Source of the DNA: WTGA01 sp965231865
GTDB lineage: Bacteria > Pseudomonadota > Gammaproteobacteria > Arenicellales > Poriferihabitantaceae
Reading direction: 5' to 3'
NCBI GenBank assembly: GCA_965231865.1
Contig: CBDDOJ010000001.1
Span: forward strand, 930,001 to 994,000
DNA length: 64,000 nucleotides
Positions 9,658 to 17,894 of the stretch are shown here, piece by piece. Under the pieces are notes generated by a model. It had not been told where the DNA came from and searched no databases. It saw only the letters and a program-made list of their open reading frames with translations. The first letter of the stretch is position 1. Each line of letters begins with the position of its first letter. The translations under genes and the position numbers were made by a program.

Positions 9658-10308
9658 TCAGTTTATTCTGCCCGGGCCGGCCGGTTTGAATCCGTCCCCA
9701 AGCAGGTAAATTTCCCTGGACCCGGGTCTGGATGCGTCGGGCTTGATGACCCGGACCTGATTAAAATGGCTCTGAAAACGTTTTCGAAATACATTTGCGC
9801 TTTCCCCTTCGAAATACTTGGTAAGCAGCCTGCCGCCAGGGATCAGGGCAACGTGGCAAAACTCCAGAATCGCAAACTGGAGTGCTTCAACATTGGCCTG
9901 GTCAGCAAGACGTATTCCTGTGATATTGGGGGCCATATCCGATAATACAAGGTCAAACCACCCATTCGGAGACGAATCCCTTGCCTGTTGCCTGGTTTCC
10001 GGGTCGGTAAAATCGCCCTGTATAAACAGGGTTTTCGCCAATGGGTCCATGGGCAGCATGTCGACACAGGTCATCCGGTTGCCGGCGCGGATCCGGGAAC
10101 TGGCGTATTGCGACCAGCCTCCCGGCGATGACCCCAGGTCAATAATCCTGGAATCCGGCCTGATCAAATGGTATTTCCTGTCGATGTCAACGAGCTTGTA
10201 AACCGAGCGGGCGCGATAGCCGCTTTGCTGCGCCTTGCGCACATACGGGTCGTTCAGATGCCGGTTCGCCCAGTTCCGGGATTGGCGGTTTCGTCGACGA
10301 CCGGACAT
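9658..10308 (-). CDS. rlmE: 23S rRNA 2'-O-ribose U2552 methyltransferase
   Basis: SAM-dependent methyltransferase (RrmJ/FtsJ) that modifies U2552 in the A loop late in 50S assembly. 216 residues. The K-D-K-E tetrad is complete at Lys38, Asp124, Lys164 and Glu199, and the SAM loop is IDLGSSPGGWSQYAS. The basic N-terminus RRRNRQSRNWANRH is typical. It lies 67 nt downstream of rplQ on the same strand, and ftsH follows. rlmE-ftsH pairing is usual, but attachment to the end of the alpha operon is not something I know from E. coli. Confidence 0.96.
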   Translation of the reverse strand: MSGRRRNRQSRNWANRHLNDPYVRKAQQSGYRARSVYKLVDIDRKYHLIRPDSRIIDLGSSPGGWSQYASSRIRAGNRMTCVDMLPMDPLAKTLFIQGDFTDPETRQQARDSSPNGWFDLVLSDMAPNITGIRLADQANVEALQFAILEFCHVALIPGGRLLTKYFEGESANVFRKRFQSHFNQVRVIKPDASRPGSREIYLLGDGFKPAGPGRIN

Positions 10309-10375
10309 TTAAAACCTGGAAGCCCCCCTGGAACAAGGCCGGGAAGCATTGCGGATTGTCGGACGGGTTATCGAG

Positions 10376-10765
10376 CTAGCTGTCCTCGCCCTGCAGCGCA
10401 TCCCCCAATGGCCGGTCCACCAGCTGGACGAACGCCATGGGCGCATTGTCACCCTTGCGATGACCGCACTTCAGGATTCTCAGGTATCCCCCTGGCCGAT
10501 CCTTGAAATGCGGCCCAAGATCATCAAACAGCTTACCCACCATGTCGCGATTTCGAAGCTTTGCAAACGCCAGTCGGCGATTGGCAACACTGGAGGTTTT
10601 TGCCAGGGTAATCAACGGCTCGGCGAACCGCCGCAGCTCTTTTGCCTTGGGCAGGGTGGTCTTTATCTGCTCATGCAGAAAAAGGGAATTGGCCATGTTG
10701 CTGAACATGGCCTTGCGGTGGGAGGAGGTGCGGTTCAGGGTGCGCCCGGCTACTTTGTGTCGCAT
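10376..10765 (-). CDS. rplQ: 50S ribosomal protein L17
   Basis: Binds 23S rRNA near the peptide exit tunnel on the solvent side of the 50S subunit. 129 residues, similar to the 127 of E. coli. The family signature MRHKVAGRTLNRTSSHRKAM is complete at the N-terminus. Only 3 nt separate its ATG from the rpoA stop, as usual for the last gene of the alpha operon. No terminator hairpin with a T-run is visible in the 67 nt before rlmE. Confidence 0.98.
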   Translation of the reverse strand: MRHKVAGRTLNRTSSHRKAMFSNMANSLFLHEQIKTTLPKAKELRRFAEPLITLAKTSSVANRRLAFAKLRNRDMVGKLFDDLGPHFKDRPGGYLRILKCGHRKGDNAPMAFVQLVDRPLGDALQGEDS

Positions 10766-10768
10766 TTT

Positions 10769-11779
10769 CTAGTACAGTTCCATGGGTATGACTTCATCCT
10801 TACTCAATGAAGAGGGAGGCCAGTTTTCAAGTTTTGCTCCCAGAAACAGGTCTCTTTCAGCGAGTACATCCTTGATTTCTGTGAGGGATTTTTTGCCCAG
10901 ATTCGGGGTCTTCAGCAATTCGGTTTCTGTATGTTGTACCAGGTCCCCGATATAGTAAATATTTTCCGCTTTCAGGCAATTGGCGGAACGTACCGTCAGC
11001 TCAAGATCATCCACCGGTTTGAGCAGCATGGGGTCGATTTCAGGCTCTTCTTCCACCTGGCTTTGCACCATGGATTCCTCAAGATTGACAAATACGGCAA
11101 TCTGGTCATGCAGGATGGTCGCCGCGCGCCGGACGGTGGTTTCCGGGTCAATGGACCCGTTCGATTCAATCTCCAGCACCAGACGGTCGAGGTCGGTCAG
11201 TTGTTCCACCCGGGCATCTTCCACCGTGTAGGAAATCTTGCTGACCGGGCTGTATGAGGCATCCAGGTGAATCACCCCGACGGCACGACTTTCATCGGAA
11301 TCCTTTAACCGGCTTTCTGCGGTTTCGTACCCCCGCCCCCGGCGGATGATCAGATCCATGTAGAGCTCGGCATCCTTGGACAGCGTTGCAATATGATGAT
11401 CCGGGTTCACCAGTTCCACATCATCGCTCAGTTCAATGTCGGCAGCGGTGACGATCCCGGGGCCCTTTTTCTGGACACGGACCGTCGCTTCGTTCCGGTT
11501 GTGCATGATCACAGAGAGTGTCTTTAAATTCATCAGGATATCGATCACATCTTCCTGTACTCCCTCAAGAGTGGAATATTCGTGCAGTACACCTTCGATC
11601 CGAACCTCGGTCACCGCACAACCGGGCATGGATGACAGCATGATACGACGCAAGGCGTTTCCAAGAGTATGCCCGAACCCTCTTTCCAAAGGTTCAATGG
11701 TGATTCTTGAGTGCTGCGGGTCGATGGTCTTTGCTTCAACCAATCGTGGCCTTAGAAATTCTACAGTGGGATCCTGCAT
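10769..11779 (-). CDS. rpoA: RNA polymerase subunit alpha
   Basis: Assembles core RNA polymerase and contacts UP elements and activators. 336 residues. The N-terminal dimerisation domain (1 to about 235) contains RITIEPLERGFGHTLGNALR. The C-terminal DNA-binding domain contains LELTVRSANCLKAENI and KTPNLGKKSLTEIKDVLAER. Between them is an acidic linker (VEEEPEIDPM). It lies 68 nt after rpsD in the standard rpsM-rpsK-rpsD-rpoA-rplQ order. Confidence 0.98.
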   Translation of the reverse strand: MQDPTVEFLRPRLVEAKTIDPQHSRITIEPLERGFGHTLGNALRRIMLSSMPGCAVTEVRIEGVLHEYSTLEGVQEDVIDILMNLKTLSVIMHNRNEATVRVQKKGPGIVTAADIELSDDVELVNPDHHIATLSKDAELYMDLIIRRGRGYETAESRLKDSDESRAVGVIHLDASYSPVSKISYTVEDARVEQLTDLDRLVLEIESNGSIDPETTVRRAATILHDQIAVFVNLEESMVQSQVEEEPEIDPMLLKPVDDLELTVRSANCLKAENIYYIGDLVQHTETELLKTPNLGKKSLTEIKDVLAERDLFLGAKLENWPPSSLSKDEVIPMELY

Positions 11780-11847
11780 CTGTTTTCCCCGTAATACATG
11801 ACGAAGTTAAAATTAAAACCCTGATGAACCGATGGTTTACGGCTCCT

Positions 11848-12471
11848 CTACTTGGAGTAAAGCGCCACCACCAGGGCCTCATTGACATCCGGAAGCAAAT
11901 CACTTCGCTCGGGCAATGACCGGTAGGTTCCTTTCACTGCCGCGGTATCCACATCGACCCAGGAAACAAACCCGATTTGCTCCGCGATTTCCAGGGCGGC
12001 CTTGATTCTCAACTGTTTTTTCCCTTTTTCAGCCACCTCGATCTCAGTCCCCGGGGTGACCTGGTAAGAGGGGATATTGACGGTGGTTCCGTTGACCCGG
12101 ATACTTTTGTGGCTCACCAGCTGGCGGGCTTCGGCACGGGTCACTCCAAATCCCATTCGGTAAACGACGTTGTCCAGCCGGCTTTCCAGCAACTGCAGGA
12201 GATTCAGGCCGGTTGATCCGGGAATTCTCGCTGCTTTCTTGTAATAGTTGCCAAACTGCTTTTCCAGCACGCCGTACATGCGACGGAGTTTCTGTTTTTC
12301 CCGCAACTGGATTCCATACACTGTACTGCGCGGACGCCGTCCGGTGGATTTCACCCCGGGCACCCGGTCAAATTTGCATTTCGAATCAATCGTACGGGCC
12401 GGGCTCTTCAGGAAAAGGTCGGTGCCTTCCCGTCGAGCCAGCTTGCAAGTGGGTCCAATGTATCTTGCCAT
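11848..12471 (-). CDS. rpsD: 30S ribosomal protein S4
   Basis: Primary 16S rRNA binder that nucleates 30S body assembly, helps keep decoding accurate, and in E. coli represses the alpha operon by binding its leader. 207 residues against 206 in E. coli. The N-terminus MARYIGPTCKLARREG and the S4 RNA-binding domain (RLDNVVYRMGFGVTRAEARQ, then LVSHKSIRVNG) are intact. The gap to rpsK is 38 nt. A hairpin-forming leader upstream of rpsM is a possible S4 target. Confidence 0.98.
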   Translation of the reverse strand: MARYIGPTCKLARREGTDLFLKSPARTIDSKCKFDRVPGVKSTGRRPRSTVYGIQLREKQKLRRMYGVLEKQFGNYYKKAARIPGSTGLNLLQLLESRLDNVVYRMGFGVTRAEARQLVSHKSIRVNGTTVNIPSYQVTPGTEIEVAEKGKKQLRIKAALEIAEQIGFVSWVDVDTAAVKGTYRSLPERSDLLPDVNEALVVALYSK

Positions 12472-12509
12472 GAAGTAATACCTGTATGCTGTCTAATACC
12501 TGTTCTAAA

Positions 12510-12908
12510 CTAAACCCGCCGCCGCTTGGGAGGACGGCAACCGTTGTGGGGGATGGGTGTAATATCCGAAATCGAATGAATTTCAAATCCCAGTGCATTC
12601 AGCGCCCGAATCGCGGACTCCCTCCCCGGACCCGGACCCTTGATTTTCACTTCCAGTTGCCGGACCCCCATTTCCTGGGCGCGCTTGCCGCAGCTTTCCG
12701 CTGCGGTCTGTGCCGCAAAGGGGGTGCTTTTCCTGGATCCCTTGAACCCTGAATTCCCTGCGGATGCCCAGCACAGCGTGTCGCCATGGCGATCTGAAAT
12801 GGTCACAATGGTATTGTTGAAGGTCGCATGAATGTGGGCGATGCCTTCTGTCAGGTTCTTTCTGACCTTTGCTTTTCCCTTGCTGCCGGATGTCTTGTTT
12901 TTTGCCAT
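12510..12908 (-). CDS. rpsK: 30S ribosomal protein S11
   Basis: Lines the mRNA exit region of the 30S platform next to S7 and S18. 132 residues; E. coli has 129. The conserved core AHIHATFNNTIVTISDRHGD and the basic C-terminus PHNGCRPPKRRRV identify it. The N-terminal tail AKNKTSGSKGKAKVRKN is lysine-rich as expected. It is third from last in the alpha operon, 60 nt after rpsM. Confidence 0.98.
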   Translation of the reverse strand: MAKNKTSGSKGKAKVRKNLTEGIAHIHATFNNTIVTISDRHGDTLCWASAGNSGFKGSRKSTPFAAQTAAESCGKRAQEMGVRQLEVKIKGPGPGRESAIRALNALGFEIHSISDITPIPHNGCRPPKRRRV

Positions 12909-12968
12909 GATTTCTCTTTTGCTATGTCTATTGCGCCAGTGTCTGTTGCACCGGTTGCAGTCGGCCTG

Positions 12969-13325
12969 TTATTTCCGGACAGGTCTCGGCGGGCCCTTGC
13001 GGGTGCGTGCATTGGTTTTTGTACGCTGCCCGTTTACCGGCAATCCCCGGCGATGGCGAAGTCCCCGATAACAGCCCAGGTCCATCAATCGCTTGATATT
13101 CATGGAAACCTCCCTCCTGCGGTCCCCTTCCACTTCATATCTGGCGACCTCGGAACGGAGTTTTTCGGCTTGTGCCTCATCCAGTTCCCGTACCTTCGTC
13201 GTACGGTTGACACCGGCATTGTCACAGATTTGCTGTGCGGTCTTGCGGCCAATTCCATAAATGGAAGTCAACCCGATTTCGATGTGTTTGTGATTCGGAA
13301 GATTAATTCCAGCAATACGTGCCAT
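12969..13325 (-). CDS. rpsM: 30S ribosomal protein S13
   Basis: Forms intersubunit bridges from the 30S head and contacts P-site tRNA with its C-terminal tail. 118 residues, the E. coli length. Typical stretches are MARIAGINLPNHKHIEIGLT, YGIGRKTAQQICDNAGV and RGLRHRRGLPVNGQRTKTNA. It is the first gene of the alpha operon and is preceded by a 130-nt leader with a good promoter and a strong hairpin. Confidence 0.98.
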   Translation of the reverse strand: MARIAGINLPNHKHIEIGLTSIYGIGRKTAQQICDNAGVNRTTKVRELDEAQAEKLRSEVARYEVEGDRRREVSMNIKRLMDLGCYRGLRHRRGLPVNGQRTKTNARTRKGPPRPVRK

Positions 13326-13344
13326 GTTCTAGTTTCCCGTAAAT

Positions 13345-13395
13345 TTTTCCGCGCGCAGGGCCCTTCCTCGAATTCCACGGGGGGAATTCAACGGG
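13345..13395 (-). promoter_or_regulatory. Structured leader of the alpha operon (possible S4 target)
   Basis: Just after the predicted start of transcription, the leader contains a 7-bp stem GAATTCC/GGAATTC around CCCCGT, flanked by GC-rich segments (GCGCCCCG and GGGCCCTGCGCGC) that could pair further. E. coli S4 binds a pseudoknot at this place. I cannot confirm the pseudoknot fold from sequence alone. Confidence 0.4.
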
Positions 13396-13401
13396 GCGCG
13401 G

Positions 13402-13430
13402 ATTCTATCAGAATTGTTCCTGTCCATCAA
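13402..13430 (-). promoter_or_regulatory. Sigma70-type promoter of rpsM (alpha operon)
   Basis: -35 TTGATG (13425-13430) and -10 TAGAAT (13402-13407) with a 17-nt spacer, in the 130-nt gap between rpmJ and rpsM. The -10 is identical to the one before rpsL. It would allow the alpha operon to be transcribed apart from spc. Confidence 0.6.
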
Positions 13431-13455
13431 TTTGCACAAGGCTTCGGAAAACCCG

Positions 13456-13569
13456 CTAGCCCTGGCGCTGCTTGTGGCGCGCCTCGGTACAGATCACCCG
13501 GACGGTCCGTTTCCTGCGGATAATCTTGCAGTTTCTGCAAATCTTTTTAACTGAAGCTCTTACTTTCAT
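13456..13569 (-). CDS. rpmJ: 50S ribosomal protein L36
   Basis: 37-residue zinc-ribbon protein that stabilises 23S rRNA near the L7/L12 stalk base. The sequence starts MKVRASVKKICRNCKIIRR and ends HKQRQG. The zinc ligands Cys11, Cys14, Cys27 and His32 are all present, so this is the zinc-binding (C+) form. It sits between secY and rpsM as in other gammaproteobacteria, 30 nt after secY. The ATG at 13569 follows a GGAGAGA ribosome binding site. Confidence 0.97.
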   Translation of the reverse strand: MKVRASVKKICRNCKIIRRKRTVRVICTEARHKQRQG

Positions 13570-13599
13570 TTTTCTCTCTCCAAAACAGCGGGGTTCATC

Positions 13600-14934
13600 C
13601 TAGCGAAGACTTCCCGCCCGGCTGAATGGCGACTTCTTCATGATGCTTTCATACTGGCGGGACATAAGATGGGACTGCACCTGGGAGATCAGGTCCATGG
13701 TCACCACCACAATAATCAACAACGACGTTCCGCCGAAATAAAAAGGCACACTCCATTTTACGATGAGGAATTCAGGAATCAGGCAGACAAAGGTCACGTA
13801 AATTGCCCCCACCATCGTCAGTTTTGAAACCACGCCATCGATATACCGTGCACTCTGGGTTCCCGGCCGGATACCCGGAATAAATGCGCCTGACTTCTTC
13901 AGGTTGTCTGCAATGTCACTGGGATTGAAAACCAGCGCAGTGTAGAAAAAACAGAAAAACACGATCATGCCGCCGTAGAACAGCGTGTAAACCGGTTCGC
14001 CGGGCTGCAGCTTGGTTGCGATATCGGACAGCCAGCCCATGCCATCGGCCTGGCCAAACCAGCTGCCGATACTTGCCGGAAACAGGATCAGGCTGGAAGC
14101 GAAAATAGGGGGAATGACCCCGGCCATATTCAGCTTGAACGGCAAATGACTGCTTTGCCCTGCCATCATCTTCCTGCCCTGCTGCCGCTTTGCATAGTTT
14201 ACGGTAATCCGCCGCTGTCCCCGTTCCACAAAGACGACAAAATAGGTCACCCCAATCGCTCCCAGGAACAAAAGAATCACGAATCCACCCGACAATGCAC
14301 CGGTCCTGGCCAGCTCCAGGGTCCCGGCCACCGCGGACGGCAGTCCGGCGACAATGGAAGCAAATATGATCAGGGAAATGCCATTGCCAATGCCTCTTTC
14401 CGAAACCTGTTCGCCAAGCCACACGAGAAACATGGTGCCTGCCGTCAGGGTTGCCGCCGTAATGATCTTGAACCCGATACCGGGAATCAGGATGACCGGG
14501 CTCCCCGCTACCTGCTGGCTCTCAATGGCCACAGAAATCCCCAATCCCTGGAAAAGTGCCAGCACCACGGTAAAGTAACGGGTGTACTGGGTGATTTTCC
14601 GGCGACCGGACGCCCCTTCCTTTTTCAACTGCTCCAGCGTGGGAACGACCGCGGTCATCATCTGCATGATAATGGACGCGGAGATATACGGCATGACCCC
14701 CAGCGCAAAGATGGACAAACGGCTCAAGGCACCGCCGGAAAACATGTTGAACACGTCAACGATGGAGCCCCGGGTCTGCTCAAACAGGGCGGCCACCGCC
14801 GCAGGGTCCACTCCCGGAACCGGAATATGGGTTCCCAGGCGAAACACCAGCAACGCACCCACCAGGAAAAGAATACGCTGCTTGAGTTCGGAAAGATTTC
14901 CGAACGTCCCGGCATTCGGGGCTGCACGTGCCAT
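13600..14934 (-). CDS. secY: Protein translocase subunit SecY
   Basis: Channel-forming subunit of the SecYEG translocon in the inner membrane. 444 residues with ten hydrophobic segments; E. coli SecY has 443. Recognisable stretches are GTHIPVPGVDPAA after TM1, ISASIIMQ in TM2, GTMFLVWLGEQVSERGIGNG, and the loop with NYAKRQQGRKMMAGQSSHLP. Its partner SecE is encoded in this window at 40772-41125. It follows rplO by 8 nt in the spc operon. Confidence 0.98.
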   Translation of the reverse strand: MARAAPNAGTFGNLSELKQRILFLVGALLVFRLGTHIPVPGVDPAAVAALFEQTRGSIVDVFNMFSGGALSRLSIFALGVMPYISASIIMQMMTAVVPTLEQLKKEGASGRRKITQYTRYFTVVLALFQGLGISVAIESQQVAGSPVILIPGIGFKIITAATLTAGTMFLVWLGEQVSERGIGNGISLIIFASIVAGLPSAVAGTLELARTGALSGGFVILLFLGAIGVTYFVVFVERGQRRITVNYAKRQQGRKMMAGQSSHLPFKLNMAGVIPPIFASSLILFPASIGSWFGQADGMGWLSDIATKLQPGEPVYTLFYGGMIVFFCFFYTALVFNPSDIADNLKKSGAFIPGIRPGTQSARYIDGVVSKLTMVGAIYVTFVCLIPEFLIVKWSVPFYFGGTSLLIIVVVTMDLISQVQSHLMSRQYESIMKKSPFSRAGSLR

Positions 14935-14942
14935 GGTTTCCC

Positions 14943-15386
14943 CTATTCCTCCACCCGGCCGCCGGCTTTTTCGATGGCGGCCCGGGCACCCCGGGTCACT
15001 CCGATCCCCTTGAGGATAACCGGCCGATGGATTTCACCGGAGAGAATGGCTTTCGCGCGTTGAATTCCAAGGCCGATCACCCCGGCCTTTTTCAGCGACT
15101 CCAGGTCAACGAGATCACCGTCAACCTTTGCCAGTTCATTCAGGCGGATTTCAGCGCTGTGCCGGTTGACCCGGGAATTGAAACCGCGTTTGGGCAGGCG
15201 TTTCTGCAGCGGCATCTGGCCCCCTTCAAACCCCACCTTGTGATACCCCCCTGATCGCGATTTTTGGCCTTTCGTGCCCCGGCCCGCGGTTTTTCCCGTG
15301 CCCGACCCGGTCCCCCGGCCAACGCGTTTTGCATTGGACCGGGACCCTTGTGCAGGCCCGATGGTATTTAATCTTAATGTAGACAT
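14943..15386 (-). CDS. rplO: 50S ribosomal protein L15
   Basis: Late-assembly 50S protein that spans several 23S rRNA domains. 147 residues (E. coli 144). The glycine/arginine-rich N-terminal extension with GRGTGSGTGKTAGRGTKGQK and RSGGYHKVGFEGGQMPLQKR is diagnostic. The C-terminal globular part contains VTRGARAAIEKAGG. It lies 24 nt after rpmD and 8 nt before secY. Confidence 0.98.
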   Translation of the reverse strand: MSTLRLNTIGPAQGSRSNAKRVGRGTGSGTGKTAGRGTKGQKSRSGGYHKVGFEGGQMPLQKRLPKRGFNSRVNRHSAEIRLNELAKVDGDLVDLESLKKAGVIGLGIQRAKAILSGEIHRPVILKGIGVTRGARAAIEKAGGRVEE

Positions 15387-15410
15387 TTGAATTACGTTTT
15401 CTTTGGGCTG

Positions 15411-15608
15411 TCAATCAAACTGACTGTCTTCGCACTTGAGCATGTAGCTCACCTTGCGGATCATGCCCCGGTTTTCAGGGGTGTCGAGTACTTCAACCGT
15501 CTGGTGCATTCGGCGCAATCCGAGGCCGCGCACGCAGGCCTGATGTTTTTTCAGGCGGCCATGGATGCTTCGTACCAGGGTCACTCTTACTGTTTTCTTC
15601 TTAGCCAT
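15411..15608 (-). CDS. rpmD: 50S ribosomal protein L30
   Basis: Small 50S protein bound to 23S rRNA. 65 residues, slightly longer than the 59 of E. coli, with extra residues at both ends. The core VRVTLVRSIHGRLKKHQA followed by RGLGLRRMHQTVEV is conserved. Position between rpsE and rplO is canonical for the spc operon. Confidence 0.96.
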   Translation of the reverse strand: MAKKKTVRVTLVRSIHGRLKKHQACVRGLGLRRMHQTVEVLDTPENRGMIRKVSYMLKCEDSQFD

Positions 15609-15628
15609 GTGTAATGCACATTCCGGTT

Positions 15629-16153
15629 TCAGTCTGCCTGGGCAGGTCGCAGTTCCCTGACATCCTTGCCACGTTTGGCGGCTACATAACTCGCACTGCG
15701 CATTCCCTTCAGTGCTGCAATGGTCGCCCGGGTCACATTGACCGGGTTGGTTGTGCCGATGATCTTTGTCAGGACATTTTCAATTCCCACGACTTCAAAT
15801 ACCGCCCGCATCGTACCGCCGGCGATAATGCCTGTCCCTTCAGTCGCGGGCCGGAGCACCACCCGGGCGGCGCCATGACGCCCAACCATCGGGTACTGCA
15901 GCGTTGTTCCATGCATCTGCACACTGAACATGTTGCGCTTCGCATCTTCCATGGCCTTTTGCACGGCAATCGGAACCTCCCGTGCCTTGCCTCTTCCCAT
16001 TCCAACCCGGCCCTCGCCATCGCCAACCACGGTCAGTGCGGAAAATCCAAAGATTCGACCACCCTTGACCACCTTGGATACCCTGCGGACATTGATCAGC
16101 TGTTCCCGGTAAGCGTCCTTACGGTCGAGATCACGTTCTTTTGCTCTAGCCAT
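15629..16153 (-). CDS. rpsE: 30S ribosomal protein S5
   Basis: Stabilises the 16S central pseudoknot region and contributes to fidelity and mRNA unwinding. 174 residues (E. coli 167). The N-terminal double-stranded RNA-binding fold has NVRRVSKVVKGGRIFGFSAL, and the C-terminal domain has GTGIIAGGTMRAVFEVVGI. The loop residues that change in spectinomycin-resistant mutants (around VKGGRI) look wild type. Confidence 0.98.
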   Translation of the reverse strand: MARAKERDLDRKDAYREQLINVRRVSKVVKGGRIFGFSALTVVGDGEGRVGMGRGKAREVPIAVQKAMEDAKRNMFSVQMHGTTLQYPMVGRHGAARVVLRPATEGTGIIAGGTMRAVFEVVGIENVLTKIIGTTNPVNVTRATIAALKGMRSASYVAAKRGKDVRELRPAQAD

Positions 16154-16169
16154 TGAAAAAAATCTGTAA

Positions 16170-16526
16170 TTAAAATTTCAGTCCCTGCTTGCGGGCAGAC
16201 TCTGCAAACGCCTTGACCCGGCCATGGTATCGATACCCGGACCGGTCAAATGCGACCCGTTCGATGCCGGCGGCCTTTGCATTGATTGCAAGGGCTTCAC
16301 CCACTGCCACCGCTGCATCACGATTGCCGCAATACTTCAGTTTCTGTTTGATTTCCGGGTTCAGTGTTGACGCGGTCGCCAGTACATTTCCCCCGGTCTT
16401 GTCAAAGATCTGCGCATAAAAATGACGGGGAGTCCGGTGGACCGACAGGCGTGTTGCCTCCAGCCGGGCGATTTTTCCCCTGGACTTGCGCGCCCTTCTG
16501 AGTCTTGCCGTATTTTTATTTGCCAT
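16170..16526 (-). CDS. rplR: 50S ribosomal protein L18
   Basis: Binds 5S rRNA and, with L5, places it in the central protuberance. 118 residues, similar to E. coli (117). The arginine/lysine-rich N-terminus NTARLRRARKSRGKIARL and the C-terminal RVAFDRSGYRYHGRVKAFAE are signatures. Spc operon, 30 nt after rplF and 16 nt before rpsE. Confidence 0.98.
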   Translation of the reverse strand: MANKNTARLRRARKSRGKIARLEATRLSVHRTPRHFYAQIFDKTGGNVLATASTLNPEIKQKLKYCGNRDAAVAVGEALAINAKAAGIERVAFDRSGYRYHGRVKAFAESARKQGLKF

Positions 16527-16556
16527 CTTGCTGTCTTCTTGATATGGAATGGGAAC

Positions 16557-17102
16557 CTACTTCTTCTTGGCCTGCTTGCGCACCACCCGTTCATCCGAAT
16601 ACCGGACTCCCTTTCCCTTGTACGGTTCCGGTGGACGATATGCCCGGATTTCCGCCGCTGCCTGGCCCACCACCTGCTTGTCCGCACCCCTGATGATAAT
16701 TTCTGTCTGCGTCGGCGTCTCCACCGAGATGCCCTCCGGCACGGCGTAAACCACCGGATGGGAATATCCCAGGCTCAGATTCAGATTCCTGCCCTGTGCC
16801 TGGGCCCGGTATCCCACCCCGGTAATATTCAGCTTTTTTTCAAATCCGCTGGCGACCCCGGTGACCAGATTGCTGACCATCGCCCGGGTGGTTCCGGACA
16901 TGGCGCGTACATGTTTCTCGAGACGGCCCCCCTCCCCTGACACCTGGACATTGAGTGCCCCGTTGTGTTCAACCAGTCCGATACCGGGAGGGATATCAAA
17001 GCTGAGTTCACCTTTCGGACCCTTGGCCGTCACCCGGTCGCGGTCGATTTTCACTTCGACGCCAGCCGGTACCGGTATTGGCGATTTTGCAATTCTAGAC
17101 AT
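16557..17102 (-). CDS. rplF: 50S ribosomal protein L6
   Basis: Sits at the base of the L7/L12 stalk near the sarcin-ricin loop. 181 residues with two similar folds. Signatures are SRIAKSPIPVPAGVEVKID at the N-terminus and the C-terminal RAYRPPEPYKGKGVRYSDE. The C-terminal tail RKQAKKK is typical. Gap to rpsH is 50 nt. Confidence 0.98.
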   Translation of the reverse strand: MSRIAKSPIPVPAGVEVKIDRDRVTAKGPKGELSFDIPPGIGLVEHNGALNVQVSGEGGRLEKHVRAMSGTTRAMVSNLVTGVASGFEKKLNITGVGYRAQAQGRNLNLSLGYSHPVVYAVPEGISVETPTQTEIIIRGADKQVVGQAAAEIRAYRPPEPYKGKGVRYSDERVVRKQAKKK

Positions 17103-17152
17103 TATGATCCATCCTGCTCTTTCCCGTTTTTCACTTGCCGATTCCCCGTGGA

Positions 17153-17548
17153 TCAGAAAACGGTGCAGATGACTTCGCCGCCCACTCTCTGCTCCCGTGC
17201 GGCCTTGTCGGTCAGCACCCCCTTGGAAGTTGAAATCAGGGCGACCCCCAATCCGTTCCGCACGGAAATCATTTCATCCGTGTTGACATACACCCGCCGG
17301 CTCGGCTTGCTGATTCTCTCGAGTTCCTCGATGACCGGTTCACCCTGAAAATATTTCAACTGGACCTCCAGTGTTTTTTTCGCGCCTTCGCCATGAACGG
17401 AAAATCCGGTAATGTATCCTTCTTCCTTCAGGACACCGGCAATTGCCGTCTTGCTTTTTGACGTCGGCATCTCAACGCTCACTTTTCTCGCCCGCAGACC
17501 ATTACGTATCCGGGTCAACATATCCGCGATGGGGTCTGACATACTCAT
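17153..17548 (-). CDS. rpsH: 30S ribosomal protein S8
   Basis: Central-domain 16S rRNA binder; in E. coli it also represses the spc operon by binding near the L5 start. 131 residues from the ATG at 17548, matching the 130 of E. coli. That start is chosen over an in-frame ATG at 17542 because GGGAAG lies eight bases upstream of it. The frame is open further upstream but those codons are not family-like. Motifs: DPIADMLTRIRNG and ISVRNGLGVALISTSKGVLT. Confidence 0.97.
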   Translation of the reverse strand: MSMSDPIADMLTRIRNGLRARKVSVEMPTSKSKTAIAGVLKEEGYITGFSVHGEGAKKTLEVQLKYFQGEPVIEELERISKPSRRVYVNTDEMISVRNGLGVALISTSKGVLTDKAAREQRVGGEVICTVF

Positions 17549-17585
17549 AATCGTGACTTCCCGTATATAATTTTCAGCATGAAAC

Positions 17586-17891
17586 CTACCAGCTCGACTT
17601 GACCACACCCGGGGCTTCCCCGCGCATGACCACTTCTCTGAGTTTGATCCGGCAAAGCCCGAATTTTCGAAAATACCCTCTGGGCCGACCCGTCAGCAGA
17701 CAGCGATTGCGCCTGCGCACCGGACTGGAGTCACGGGGCAGCTTCTGCAGGTCAAGCATGGCCTGGAACTGCTCTTCGCCACTGGCCTGGGGGTCGACGA
17801 TGATTTTCGTCAATTCTGTTCTCCTGTCCGCGTACGCCTTCACCAGCCTTTCGCGCTTGGCCTCCCGGGCGATCATTGATTTCTTGGCCAT
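17586..17891 (-). CDS. rpsN: 30S ribosomal protein S14
   Basis: Assembles late into the 30S head. 101 residues, the long zinc-free form (no CxxC pairs), like the E. coli protein. Signatures are MAKKSMIAREAKRERLV and LPRDSSPVRRRNRCLLTGRP then YFRKFGLCRI. It is only 3 nt after rplE. No second, zinc-binding S14 is seen in the window. Confidence 0.98.
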   Translation of the reverse strand: MAKKSMIAREAKRERLVKAYADRRTELTKIIVDPQASGEEQFQAMLDLQKLPRDSSPVRRRNRCLLTGRPRGYFRKFGLCRIKLREVVMRGEAPGVVKSSW

Positions 17892-17894
17892 AAT

